A DNA stretch of 64,000 bases from Phytophthora hibernalis (lineage: Eukaryota > Oomycota > Peronosporomycetes > Peronosporales > Peronosporaceae): positions 1-64,000 of the forward strand of contig JAAKBF010000285.1 of NCBI GenBank assembly GCA_012656075.1, read 5' to 3'. The notes below the pieces were generated by a model. That model was not told the origin of the DNA. It saw only the letters and a program-made list of their open reading frames with translations, and did not search any database. This document shows, piece by piece, positions 1 to 10,649 of the stretch. Position 1 is the first letter of the stretch, and every line of letters begins with the position of its first letter. The translations under genes and the position numbers were made by a program.

Positions 1-38
1 TTATGCGCGACATGTGTTTGTGTTGAGGCTAGGTTAGC

Positions 39-109
39 GGCTAGTGGTCTAGTAGTATGATTCTCGCTTTGGGTGCGAGAGGTCCCGGTTTCGATCACCG
101 GCTGGGCCC
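39..109 (+). pseudogene. Damaged tRNA-Pro(UGG) copy
   Basis: One C is missing from the 5' acceptor strand (GGCTAG for GGCCTAG) and one of the paired D-loop guanines is changed (AGTAGT for AGTGGT). The 3' tail CTGGGCCC is intact, but only TTT, not TTTT, follows (113-115). Probably a decayed copy. Confidence 0.75.
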
Positions 110-644
110 GTGTTTGCCGCGGCCCTCCGCCCAACGCCAGGTCAACCGCGTCTGCAGCACTGTGTGGGCGAGGCGGCGCACACCGGCTGGGCTTGTTTCA
201 TCGGCGCATACCATCGTCCACTGGGTCGTCGCAGCAGGGTCTTTGTTGCCATTCCCATGCTCTCTGATCCGGGATTGGCTGACAGCAGTATGCTCACGGC
301 TTCTGCTTTTCGTTGTGCATTATCTCTGTGTCCATGCTCTTAGCGCTGCGGCTGTGGATGGCCGCGTCTTGCGCGATCCGTTGCGCGACATACATGAGAC
401 CCGCAGCAGAGCGGGGCCTGGCAGTGTCCTGAACTTTGTAGGTTGCTTGGGCTCGCGATGTCCCACCTCTATAACTTGCTATTACTGATCGTCGATAACG
501 ACGGCTGTAGGACGAGCTGTAGCCGCACCGCGACGGGTGAGCTCGTGCGGTGGCACGCTGCAATGGTGTAGAGTGCGCGAGAGGTGTGCGCGCATGTGTT
601 TTTGGCATTAAGCGCGACATGTGTTTGTGTTGAGGCTAGTTAGT

Positions 645-714
645 GGCCTAGTGGTCTAGTGGTGCGATTCTCGCTTTGGGTGCGAGAGGTCCCGGTTTCG
701 ATCACCGGTTGGCC
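645..714 (+). pseudogene. Damaged tRNA-Pro(UGG) copy
   Basis: Anticodon arm is intact. The D-arm reads GTGCG where other copies have GTATG, and the 3' acceptor strand is TTGGCC, one base short with C66 changed to T. A TTTT tract follows at 716-719. Confidence 0.72.
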
Positions 715-1250
715 GTTTTGCTCTGTGCCCCTCCTTCGCCCAACGCCAGGTCAACTGCGTCTGCACACTGTGTGGGCGAGGTGGCACTCCGGCTGGGCTT
801 GTTTCATCGGCGCATACCATCGTCCACTGGGTCGTCGCAGCAGGGTCTTTGCTGCCATTCCCATGCTGTCTGATCCGGGATTGGCTGACAGCAGTATGCT
901 CACGGCTTCTGCTCTTTCGTTGTGCATTATCTCTGTCCATGCTCTTAGCGCTGTACTGTGGATGGCCCGCCCCGTGATCTGTTGCGCGACACATGACTTC
1001 GCAGAGCGCGCGGGGCCTGGCAGTGTCCTGAATCCCCTGTAGGTTGCTTGGCTGGCGATGCGTCCCACCTATAACTTGATATTACTGGATCGTCGATAAC
1101 GACGGCTGTAGGACGAGCTGTAGCTGCGCACTGCGGACGGTGAGCTCGGTGCGGTGGCGTTGCGCTGCAATGGTGTAGAGTGCGCGAGAGGGTGTGCGCG
1201 TGTGTTTTTGGCATTATGCGCGACATGTGTTTGTGTGAGGCTAGGTTAGC

Positions 1251-1320
1251 GGCCTAGTGGTCTGAGTGGTATGATTCTCGCTTTGTGCGAGAGGTCCCGG
1301 TTTCGATCACCGGCTGTGCT
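1251..1320 (+). pseudogene. tRNA-Pro copy with anticodon deleted
   Basis: The loop between CTCGC and GCGAG reads TTTGT instead of TTTGGGT, so two of the three guanines that include the anticodon are lost. There is also an extra G in the A-box (TCTGAGTGG). It cannot read proline codons. Confidence 0.8.
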
Positions 1321-1849
1321 CAGGGCCCCTCCGCCCAACGCGCCAGGTCAACCGCGTCTGCACACTGTGTGGGCGAGGCGGCGCACACCGGCTGGCTTGT
1401 TTCCATCGGCGCATACCATCGTCCACTGGGTCGTCGCAGCAGGGGTCTTTGCTGCCATTCCCATGCTGTCTGATCCGGGATTGCTGACAGCAGTATGCTC
1501 ACGGCTTCTGCTCTTTTCGTTGTGCATTATCTCTGTGTCTATGCTCTTAGCGCTGCGGCTGTGATGGCAAGCGTCTTGCGCGATCCGTTGCGCGACACAT
1601 GAGACTTCCGCAGCAGAGCGCGGGGCCTGGCAGTGTCCTGAATCCCTGTAGTTGCTTTGCTGGCGATGCGCGTCCCACCTCTATAACTTGATATTACTGG
1701 ATCGTCGATAACGACGGCTGTAGGACGAGCTTGAAGCTGCGCACCGCGACGGTGAGTTGGCGCGGCGCGCTGCAATGTGTAGAGTAGAGGTGTGTGCGCG
1801 TGTTTTTTGCATTATGCGCGACATGTGTTTGTGTTGAGGCTAAGTTAGC

Positions 1850-1920
1850 GGCCTAGTGGTCTAGTGGTATGATTCTCGCTTTGGGTGCGAGAGGTCCGGT
1901 TTCGATCACCGGCTGTGCCT
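1850..1920 (+). pseudogene. Class B tRNA-Pro copy lacking one variable-loop C
   Basis: GGTCCGG replaces GGTCCCGG, removing one base at the variable loop/T-stem border. Tail is CTGTGCC with the C4-U69 mismatch and no nearby TTTT. Confidence 0.7.
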
Positions 1921-2450
1921 CGTGGGCCCCTCCGCCCAACGCCAGGTCAACCGCCTGCACACTGTGTGGGCGAGGCGGCGCACCGGCTGGGCTTGTTTCC
2001 ATCGGCGCATACCATCGTCCACTGGGTCGTCGCAGCAGGGGTCTTTGCTGCCATTCCCATGCTGTCTGATCCGGGATTGGCTGACAGCAGTATGCTCACG
2101 GCTTCTGCTCTCTTCGTTGTGCATTATCTCTGTGCTCCATGCTCTTAGCGCTGCGGCTGTGTTACCGCCCTTGCGCGATCCGTTGCGCGACACATGAGAC
2201 TTCGCAGCAGAGCGCGGGGCCTGGCAGTGTCCTGAATCCCTGTAGGCTTGTTGGCGATGCGTCCCACCTCTATAACTTGATATTACTGGATCGTCGATAA
2301 CGACGGCTGTAGGACGAGTTGTAGCTGCGCACTGCGACGGGTGAGCTGGTGCGGGGGCGGTTGCGCTGCAATGGTGTAGAGTGCGCGAGGTGTGCGCGTG
2401 TGTTTTCAGGCATTATGCGCGACATGTGTTTGTGTTGAGGCTTGGTTAGC

Positions 2451-2518
2451 GGCCCAGTGGTCAGTGGCGATTCTCGCTTTGGGTGCGAGAGGTCCGGTTT
2501 CGATCACCGGCTGGGCCC
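2451..2518 (+). pseudogene. Damaged class A tRNA-Pro copy
   Basis: The 5' acceptor strand is GGCCCAG, which pairs with CTGGGCC entirely by Watson-Crick pairs, unlike the G-U pair in the other copies. The D-arm, however, is shortened (TCAGTGGCGATT) and one variable-loop C is missing. TTTT lies at 2522-2525. Confidence 0.72.
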
Positions 2519-3067
2519 GTGTTTTGCCGCGGGCCCTCCGCCCAACGCCAGGTCAACCGCGTCTGCACACTGTGTGGGCGAGGCGGCGCACACCGGCTGG
2601 GCTTGTTTCCATCGGCGCATACCATCGTCGTCCACAGCAGGGGTCTTTTGCTGCCATTCCCATGCTGTCTGATCCGGGATTGGCTGACAGCAGTATGCTC
2701 ACGGCTTCTGCTCTTTTCGTTGTGCATTATCTCTGTGCTCCATGCTCTTAGCGCTGCGGCTGTGGATGACCAAGCGTCTTGCGCGATCCGTTGCGCGACA
2801 CATGAGACTTCGCAGCAGAGCGCGGGGCCTGGCAGTGTCCTGAATCCCTGTAGGTTGCTTGGCTGGCGATGCGTCCCACCTCTATAACTTGATATTACTG
2901 GATCGTCGATAACGACGGCTGTAGGACGAGTTGTAGCTGCGCACTGCGACGGATGAGCTCGGTGCGGGGTGGTGGTTGCGCTGCAATGGTGTAGAGTGCG
3001 CGAGAGGTGTGTGCGCGTGTGTTTTGGCATTAAGCGCGACATGTGTTTGTGTTGAGGCTAGGTTAGC

Positions 3068-3139
3068 GGCCTAGTGGTCTAGTGGTATGATTCTCGCTTT
3101 GGGTGCGAGAGGTCCCGGTTTCGATCACCGGCTGTGCCT
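3068..3139 (+). tRNA. tRNA-Pro(UGG)-like, class B
   Basis: First class B copy in good condition. The body (D-arm, UGG anticodon arm, T-arm) matches class A, but the 3' acceptor strand is CTGTGCC, leaving C4 opposite U69 in the middle of the stem. The GTTTTGCC stretch that holds the terminator in class A is absent; the next TTTT on this strand is about 128 nt beyond the tRNA. Whether this makes a mature tRNA is doubtful. Confidence 0.7.
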
Positions 3140-3687
3140 GCGGGCCCCCTCCGCCCAACGCCAGGTCAACCGCGTCTGCACACTGTGTGGGCGAGGCGGC
3201 GCACCCGGCTGGGCTTGTTTCCATCGGCGCATACCATCGTCCACTGGGTCGTCGCAGCAGGGGTCTTTTGCTGCCATTCCCATGCTGTCTGATCCGGGAT
3301 TGGCTGACAGCAGTATGCTCACGGCTTCTGCTCTCTTCGTTGTGCATTATCTCTGTGCTCCATGCTCTTAGCGCTGCGGCTGTGGATGGCCAAGCGTCTT
3401 GCGCGATCCGTTGCGCGACACATGAGACTTCGCAGCAGAGCGCGGGGCCTGGCAGTGTCCTGAATCCCTGTAGGTTGCTTGGCTGGCGATGCGTCCCACC
3501 TCTATAACTTGATATTACTGGATCGTCGATAACGACGGCTGTAGGACGAGTTGTAGCTGCGCACTGCGACGGGTGAGCTCGGTGCGGGGTGGTGGTTGCG
3601 CTGCAATGGTGTAGAGTGCGCGAGAGGTGTGTGCGCGTGTGTTTTTGCATTATGCGCGACATGTGTTTGTGTTGAGGCTAGGTTAGC

Positions 3688-3759
3688 GGCCTAGTGGTCT
3701 AGTGGTATGATTCTCGCTTTGGGTGCGAGAGGTCCCGGTTTCGATCACCGGCTGGGCCC
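3688..3759 (+). tRNA. tRNA-Pro(UGG), class C (terminator deleted)
   Basis: Acceptor strand CTGGGCC pairs fully with GGCCTAG. The tail runs straight from GGGCCC into GGGCCCCC: compared with class A exactly GTGTTTTGCCGC is lost, as expected for a deletion between the two GGGCCC copies. Confidence 0.78.
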
Positions 3760-4305
3760 GGGCCCCCTCCGCCCAACGCCAGGTCAACCGCGTCTGCACA
3801 CTGTGTGGGCGAGGCGGCGCACACCGGCTGGGCTTGTTTCCATCGGCGCATACCATCGTCCACTGGGTCGTCGCAGCAGGGTCTTTTGCTGCCATTCCCA
3901 TGCTGTCTGATCCGGGATTGGCTGACAGCAGTATGCTCACGGCTTCTGCTCTCTTCGTTGTGCATTATCTCTGTGCTCCATGCTCTTAGCGCTGCGGCTG
4001 TGGATGACCAAGCGTCTTGCGCGATCCGTTGCGCGACACATGAGACTTCGCAGCAGAGCGCGGGGCCTGGCAGTGTCCTGAATCCCTGTAGGTTGCTTGG
4101 CTGGCGATGCGTCCCACCTCTATAACTTGATATTACTGGATCGTCGATAACGACGGCTGTAGGACGAGTTGTAGCTGCGCACTGCGACGGGTGAGCTCGG
4201 TGCGGGGTGGTGGTTGCGCTGCAATGGTGTAGAGTGCGCGAGAGGTGTGTGCGCGTGTGTTTTGGCATTATGCGCGACATGTGTTTGTGTTGAGGCTAGG
4301 TTAGC

Positions 4306-4377
4306 GGCCTAGTGGTCTAGTGGTATGATTCTCGCTTTGGGTGCGAGAGGTCCCGGTTTCGATCACCGGCTGGGCCC
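4306..4377 (+). tRNA. tRNA-Pro(UGG), class A, reference copy
   Basis: 72-nt tRNA, no intron. Acceptor GGCCTAG (1-7) pairs with CTGGGCC (66-72) with one G-U pair; D-stem GTC/GAT; anticodon stem CTCGC/GCGAG around TTTGGGT, anticodon TGG, reading CCA and probably other proline codons; variable loop AGGTC; T-arm CCGGT/ACCGG around TTCGATC; discriminator C. CCA is not encoded. U8-A14, G15-C48, G18G19 and T54-T55-C56 are present for the tertiary fold. The A-box TGGTCTAGTGG is good. The B-box is unusual because pair 53-61 is T-A instead of G-C. TTTT at 4381-4384 is a suitable pol III terminator. Length and anticodon arm match the eukaryotic cytosolic tRNA-Pro family. Confidence 0.9.
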
Positions 4378-4395
4378 GTGTTTTGCCGCGGGCCC
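4372..4395 (+). terminator. Pol III terminator inside a GGGCCCG/CGGGCCC inverted repeat
   Basis: TTTT (4381-4384) sits in the loop between GGGCCCG (4372-4378), which overlaps the tRNA 3' end, and CGGGCCC (4389-4395). Because GGGCCC is its own complement, the arms are also direct repeats, so the stretch is prone to slippage deletion. The same arrangement follows the other class A copies, and its partial loss defines classes B and C. Confidence 0.8.
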
Positions 4396-4938
4396 CTCCG
4401 CCCAACGCCAGGTCAACCGCGTCTGCACACTGTGTGGGCGAGGCGGCGCACACCGGCTGGGCTTGTTTCCATCGGCGCATACCATCGTCCACTGGGTCGT
4501 CGCAGCAGGGGTCTTTTGCTGCCATTCCCATGCTGTCTGATCCGGGATTGGCTGACAGCAGTATGCTCACGGCTTCTGCTCTCTTCGTTGTGCATTATCT
4601 CTGTGCTCCATGCTCTTAGCGCTGCGGCTGTGGATGGCCAAGCGTCTTGCGCGATCCGTTGCGCGACACATGAGACTTCGCAGCAGAGCGCGGGGCCTGG
4701 CAGTGTCCTGAATCGCCCTGTAGGTTGCTTGGCTGGCGATGCGTCCCACCTCTATAACTTGATATTACTGGATCGTCGATAACGACGGCTGTAGGACGAG
4801 TTGTAGCTGCGCACTGCGACGGGTGAGCTCGGTGCGGGGTGGTGGTTGCGCTGCAATGGTGTAGAGTGCGCGAGAGGTGTGTGCGCGTGTGTTTTTGGCA
4901 TTATGCGCGACATGTGTTTGTGTTGAGGCTAGGTTAGC

Positions 4939-5010
4939 GGCCTAGTGGTCTAGTGGTATGATTCTCGCTTTGGGTGCGAGAGGTCCCGGTTTCGATCACC
5001 GGCTGGGCCC
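4939..5010 (+). tRNA. tRNA-Pro(UGG), class A
   Basis: Intact cloverleaf identical to the reference copy; TTTT at 5014-5017. Unit length 631 bp. Confidence 0.9.
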
Positions 5011-5569
5011 GTGTTTTGCCGCGGGCCCCTCCGCCCAACGCCAGGTCAACCGCGTCTGCACACTGTGTGGGCGAGGCGGCGCACACCGGCTGGGCTTGTT
5101 TCCATCGGCGCATACCATCGTCCACTGGGTCGTCGCAGCAGGGGTCTTTTGCTGCCATTCCCATGCTGTCTGATCCGGGATTGGCTGACAGCAGTATGCT
5201 CACGGCTTCTGCTCTTTTCGTTGTGCATTATCTCTGTGCTCCATGCTCTTAGCGCTGCGGCTGTGGATGGCCAAGCGTCTTGCGCGATCCGTTGCGCGAC
5301 ACATGAGACTTCGCAGCAGAGCGCGGGGCCTGGCAGTGTCCTGAATCCCTGTAGGTTGCTTGGCTGGCGATGCGTCCCACCTCTATAACTTGATATTACT
5401 GGATCGTCGATAACGACGGCTGTAGGACGAGTTGTAGCTGCGCACTGCGACGGGTGAGCTCGGTGCGGGGTGGTGGTTGCGCTGCAATGGTGTAGAGTGC
5501 GCGAGAGGTGTGTGCGCGTGTGTTTTTGGCATTATGCGCGACATGTGTTTGTGTTGAGGCTAGGTTAGC

Positions 5570-5641
5570 GGCCTAGTGGTCTAGTGGTATGATTCTCGCT
5601 TTGGGTGCGAGAGGTCCCGGTTTCGATCACCGGCTGGGTGC
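5570..5641 (+). pseudogene. tRNA-Pro(UGG) copy with broken acceptor end
   Basis: Body intact, but the tail reads CTGGGTGCCGCGGG: the last acceptor bases are TG instead of CC, so pairs 1-72 and 2-71 become G-G and G-U. Derived from class A by deletion of CCGTGTTT-like sequence. No TTTT follows. Confidence 0.72.
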
Positions 5642-6191
5642 CGCGGGCCCCCTCCGCCCAACGCCAGGTCAACCGCGTCTGCACACTGTGTGGGCGAGGC
5701 GGCGCACACCGGCTGGGCTTGTTTCCATCGGCGCATACCATCGTCCACTGGGTCGTCGCAGCAGGGGTCTTTTGCTGCCATTCCCATGCTGTCTGATCCG
5801 GGATTGGCTGACAGCAGTATGCTCACGGCTTCTGCTCTCTTCGTTGTGCATTATCTCTGTGCTCCATGCTCTTAGCGCTGCGGCTGTGGATGACCAAGCG
5901 TCTTGCGCGATCCGTTGCGCGACACATGAGACTTCGCAGCAGAGCGCGGGGCCTGGCAGTGTCCTGAATCCCTGTAGGTTGCTTGGCTGGCGATGCGTCC
6001 CACCTCTATAACTTGATATTACTGGATCGTCGATAACGACGGCTGTAGGACGAGTTGTAGCTGCGCACTGCGACGGGTGAGCTCGGTGCGGGGTGGTGGT
6101 TGCGCTGCAATGGTGTAGAGTGCGCGAGAGGTGTGTGCGCGTGTGTTTTGGCATTATGCGCGACATGTGTTTGTGTTGAGGCTAGGTTAGC

Positions 6192-6263
6192 GGCCTAGTG
6201 GTCTAGTGGTATGATTCTCGCTTTGGGTGCGAGAGGTCCCGGTTTCGATCACCGGCTGGGCCC
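6192..6263 (+). tRNA. tRNA-Pro(UGG), class A
   Basis: Intact; TTTT at 6267-6270. First member of an A/B alternation that runs to 8693. Confidence 0.9.
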
Positions 6264-6822
6264 GTGTTTTGCCGCGGGCCCCTCCGCCCAACGCCAGGTC
6301 AACCGCGTCTGCACACTGTGTGGGCGAGGCGGCGCACACCGGCTGGGCTTGTTTCCATCGGCGCATACCATCGTCCACTGGGTCGTCGCAGCAGGGGTCT
6401 TTGCTGCCATTCCCATGCTGTCTGATCCGGGATTGGCTGACAGCAGTATGCTCACGGCTTCTGCTCTCTTCGTTGTGCATTATCTCTGTGCTCCATGCTC
6501 TTAGCGCTGCGGCTGTGGATGGCCAAGCGTCTTGCGCGATCCGTTGCGCGACACATGAGACTTCGCAGCAGAGCGCGGGGCCTGGCAGTGTCCTGAATCG
6601 CCCTGTAGGTTGCTTGGCTGGCGATGCGTCCCACCTCTATAACTTGATATTACTGGATCGTCGATAACGACGGCTGTAGGACGAGTTGTAGCTGCGCACT
6701 GCGACGGGTGAGCTCGGTGCGGGGTGGTGGTTGCGCTGCAATGGTGTAGAGTGCGCGAGAGGTGTGTGCGCGTGTGTTTTGGCATTATGCGCGACATGTG
6801 TTTGTGTTGAGGCTAGGTTAGC

Positions 6823-6894
6823 GGCCTAGTGGTCTAGTGGTATGATTCTCGCTTTGGGTGCGAGAGGTCCCGGTTTCGATCACCGGCTGTGCCG
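6823..6894 (+). tRNA. tRNA-Pro(UGG)-like, class B variant
   Basis: Tail CTGTGCC followed by GCGGG, so the C4-U69 mismatch is present and the discriminator is G. No TTTT nearby. The same tail recurs at 54406 and 55656, 48 kb away. Confidence 0.68.
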
Positions 6895-7441
6895 CGGGCC
6901 CCTCCGCCCAACGCCAGGTCAACCGCGTCTGCACACTGTGTGGGCGAGGCGGCGCACACCGGCTGGGCTTGTTTCCATCGGCGCATACCATCGTCCACTG
7001 GGTCGTCGCAGCAGGGGTCTTTTGCTGCCATTCCCATGCTGTCTGATCCGGGATTGGCTGACAGCAGTATGCTCACGGCTTCTGCTCTCTTCGTTGTGCA
7101 TTATCTCTGTGCTCCATGCTCTTAGCGCTGCGGCTGTGGATGACCAAGCGTCTTGCGCGATCCGTTGCGCGACACATGAGACTTCGCAGCAGAGCGCGGG
7201 GCCTGGCAGTGTCCTGAATCCCTGTAGGTTGCTTGGCTGGCGATGCGTCCCACCTCTATAACTTGATATTACTGGATCGTCGATAACGACGGCTGTAGGA
7301 CGAGTTGTAGCTGCGCACTGCGACGGGTGAGCTCGGTGCGGGGTGGTGGTTGCGCTGCAATGGTGTAGAGTGCGCGAGAGGTGTGTGCGCGTGTGTTTTG
7401 GCATTATGCGCGACATGTGTTTGTGTTGAGGCTAGGTTAGC

Positions 7442-7513
7442 GGCCTAGTGGTCTAGTGGTATGATTCTCGCTTTGGGTGCGAGAGGTCCCGGTTTCGATC
7501 ACCGGCTGGGCCC
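7442..7513 (+). tRNA. tRNA-Pro(UGG), class A
   Basis: Intact; TTTT at 7517-7520. Its spacer combines GATGGCC with GAATCCCTG, a mosaic of the two common allele sets. Confidence 0.9.
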
Positions 7514-8071
7514 GTGTTTTGCCGCGGGCCCCTCCGCCCAACGCCAGGTCAACCGCGTCTGCACACTGTGTGGGCGAGGCGGCGCACACCGGCTGGGCTT
7601 GTTTCCATCGGCGCATACCATCGTCCACTGGGTCGTCGCAGCAGGGGTCTTTTGCTGCCATTCCCATGCTGTCTGATCCGGGATTGGCTGACAGCAGTAT
7701 GCTCACGGCTTCTGCTCTCTTCGTTGTGCATTATCTCTGTGCTCCATGCTCTTAGCGCTGCGGCTGTGGATGGCCAAGCGTCTTGCGCGATCCGTTGCGC
7801 GACACATGAGACTTCGCAGCAGAGCGCGGGGCCTGGCAGTGTCCTGAATCCCTGTAGGTTGCTTGGCTGGCGATGCGTCCCACCTCTATAACTTGATATT
7901 ACTGGATCGTCGATAACGACGGCTGTAGGACGAGTTGTAGCTGCGCACTGCGACGGGTGAGCTCGGTGCGGGGTGGTGGTTGCGCTGCAATGGTGTAGAG
8001 TGCGCGAGAGGTGTGTGCGCGTGTGTTTTGGCATTATGCGCGACATGTGTTTGTGTTGAGGCTAGGTTAGC

Positions 8072-8143
8072 GGCCTAGTGGTCTAGTGGTATGATTCTCG
8101 CTTTGGGTGCGAGAGGTCCCGGTTTCGATCACCGGCTGTGCCT
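8072..8143 (+). tRNA. tRNA-Pro(UGG)-like, class B
   Basis: Acceptor mismatch C4-U69, no terminator; unit 621 bp. Confidence 0.7.
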
Positions 8144-8692
8144 GCGGGCCCCTCCGCCCAACGCCAGGTCAACCGCGTCTGCACACTGTGTGGGCGAGGC
8201 GGCGCACTCCGGCTGGGCTTGTTTCCATCGGCGCATACCATCGTCCACTGGGTCGTCGCAGCAGGGGTCTTTTGCTGCCATTCCCATGCTGTCTGATCCG
8301 GGATTGGCTGACAGCAGTATGCTCACGGCTTCTGCTCTTTCGTTGTGCATTATCTCTGTGCTCCATGCTCTTAGCGCTGCGGCTGTGGATGGCCAAGCGT
8401 CTTGCGCGATCCGTTGCGCGACACATGAGACTTCGCAGCAGAGCGCGGGGCCTGGCAGTGTCCTGAATCGCCCTGTAGGTTGCTTGGCTGGCGATGCGTC
8501 CCACCTCTATAACTTGATATTACTGGATCGTCGATAACGACGGCTGTAGGACGAGTTGTAGCTGCGCACTGCGACGGGTGAGCTCGGTGCGGGGTGGTGG
8601 TTGCGCTGCAATGGTGTAGAGTGCGCGAGAGGTGTGTGCGCGTGTGTTTTGGCATTATGCGCGACATGTGTTTGTGTTGAGGCTAGGTTAGC

Positions 8693-8764
8693 GGCCTAGT
8701 GGTCTAGTGGTATGATTCTCGCTTTGGGTGCGAGAGGTCCCGGTTTCGATCACCGGCTGGGCCC
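8693..8764 (+). tRNA. tRNA-Pro(UGG), class A
   Basis: Intact; TTTT at 8768-8771. Spacer carries the CACTCCGG allele usual in class B units. Confidence 0.9.
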
Positions 8765-9323
8765 GTGTTTTGCCGCGGGCCCCTCCGCCCAACGCCAGGT
8801 CAACCGCGTCTGCACACTGTGTGGGCGAGGCGGCGCACTCCGGCTGGGCTTGTTTCCATCGGCGCATACCATCGTCCACTGGGTCGTCGCAGCAGGGGTC
8901 TTTTGCTGCCATTCCCATGCTGTCTGATCCGGGATTGGCTGACAGCAGTATGCTCACGGCTTCTGCTCTTTCGTTGTGCATTATCTCTGTGCTCCATGCT
9001 CTTAGCGCTGCGGCTGTGGATGGCCAAGCGTCTTGCGCGATCCGTTGCGCGACACATGAGACTTCGCAGCAGAGCGCGGGGCCTGGCAGTGTCCTGAATC
9101 GCCCTGTAGGTTGCTTGGCTGGCGATGCGTCCCACCTCTATAACTTGATATTACTGGATCGTCGATAACGACGGCTGTAGGACGAGTTGTAGCTGCGCAC
9201 TGCGACGGGTGAGCTCGGTGCGGGGTGGTGGTTGCGCTGCAATGGTGTAGAGTGCGCGAGAGGTGTGTGCGCGTGTGTTTTGGCATTATGCGCGACATGT
9301 GTTTGTGTTGAGGCTAGGTTAGC

Positions 9324-9395
9324 GGCCTAGTGGTCTAGTGGTATGATTCTCGCTTTGGGTGCGAGAGGTCCCGGTTTCGATCACCGGCTGGGCCC
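9324..9395 (+). tRNA. tRNA-Pro(UGG), class A
   Basis: Intact; TTTT at 9399-9402. Spacer has the rarer GAATCCCCTG allele, also at 56050. Confidence 0.9.
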
Positions 9396-9953
9396 GTGTT
9401 TTGCCGCGGGCCCCTCCGCCCAACGCCAGGTCAACCGCGTCTGCACACTGTGTGGGCGAGGCGGCGCACACCGGCTGGGCTTGTTTCCATCGGCGCATAC
9501 CATCGTCCACTGGGTCGTCGCAGCAGGGGTCTTTTGCTGCCATTCCCATGCTGTCTGATCCGGGATTGGCTGACAGCAGTATGCTCACGGCTTCTGCTCT
9601 TTCGTTGTGCATTATCTCTGTGCTCCATGCTCTTAGCGCTGCGGCTGTGGATGGCCAAGCGTCTTGCGCGATCCGTTGCGCGACACATGAGACTTCGCAG
9701 CAGAGCGCGGGGCCTGGCAGTGTCCTGAATCCCCTGTAGGTTGCTTGGCTGGCGATGCGTCCCACCTCTATAACTTGATATTACTGGATCGTCGATAACG
9801 ACGGCTGTAGGACGAGTTGTAGCTGCGCACTGCGACGGGTGAGCTCGGTGCGGGGTGGTGGTTGCGCTGCAATGGTGTAGAGTGCGCGAGAGGTGTGTGC
9901 GCGTGTGTTTTGGCATTATGCGCGACATGTGTTTGTGTTGAGGCTAGGTTAGC

Positions 9954-10025
9954 GGCCTAGTGGTCTAGTGGTATGATTCTCGCTTTGGGTGCGAGAGGTC
10001 CCGGTTTCGATCACCGGCTGGGCCT
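9954..10025 (+). tRNA. tRNA-Pro(UGG), class C
   Basis: Acceptor fully paired. Tail CTGGGCCTGCCGCGGG lacks the T run but keeps CCGCGGG, so it is an intermediate in terminator loss. Confidence 0.78.
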
Positions 10026-10577
10026 GCCGCGGGCCCCTCCGCCCAACGCCAGGTCAACCGCGTCTGCACACTGTGTGGGCGAGGCGGCGCACTCCGGCTG
10101 GGCTTGTTTCCATCGGCGCATACCATCGTCCACTGGGTCGTCGCAGCAGGGGTCTTTTGCTGCCATTCCCATGCTGTCTGATCCGGGATTGGCTGACAGC
10201 AGTATGCTCACGGCTTCTGCTCTTTCGTTGTGCATTATCTCTGTGCTCCATGCTCTTAGCGCTGCGGCTGTGGATGGCCAAGCGTCTTGCGCGATCCGTT
10301 GCGCGACACATGAGACTTCGCAGCAGAGCGCGGGGCCTGGCAGTGTCCTGAATCGCCCTGTAGGTTGCTTGGCTGGCGATGCGTCCCACCTCTATAACTT
10401 GATATTACTGGATCGTCGATAACGACGGCTGTAGGACGAGTTGTAGCTGCGCACTGCGACGGGTGAGCTCGGTGCGGGGTGGTGGTTGCGCTGCAATGGT
10501 GTAGAGTGCGCGAGAGGTGTGTGCGCGTGTGTTTTGGCATTATGCGCGACATGTGTTTGTGTTGAGGCTAGGTTAGC

Positions 10578-10649
10578 GGCCTAGTGGTCTAGTGGTATGA
10601 TTCTCGCTTTGGGTGCGAGAGGTCCCGGTTTCGATCACCGGCTGGGCCC
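10578..10649 (+). tRNA. tRNA-Pro(UGG), class A
   Basis: Intact; TTTT at 10653-10656. Last class A copy before a 21-kb stretch without one. Confidence 0.9.

Larger units (their letters stand above)
39..3067 (+). repeat. Left block: five degraded units
   Basis: Units starting at 39, 645, 1251, 1850 and 2451 carry many more indels and substitutions than the rest. Their tRNA sequences have lost bases in the acceptor, D-arm, anticodon loop or variable loop. Increased decay is typical of copies near the edge of a tandem array, where homogenisation is weaker, but a poorly polished assembly end would look similar. Confidence 0.85.

Noticed and set aside
4325..4540. Open frame starting MILALGARG in almost every unit
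   Set aside because: Its start codon is in the D-arm of the tRNA and its first codons are the tRNA anticodon and T-arms. It is a shadow of the RNA gene.
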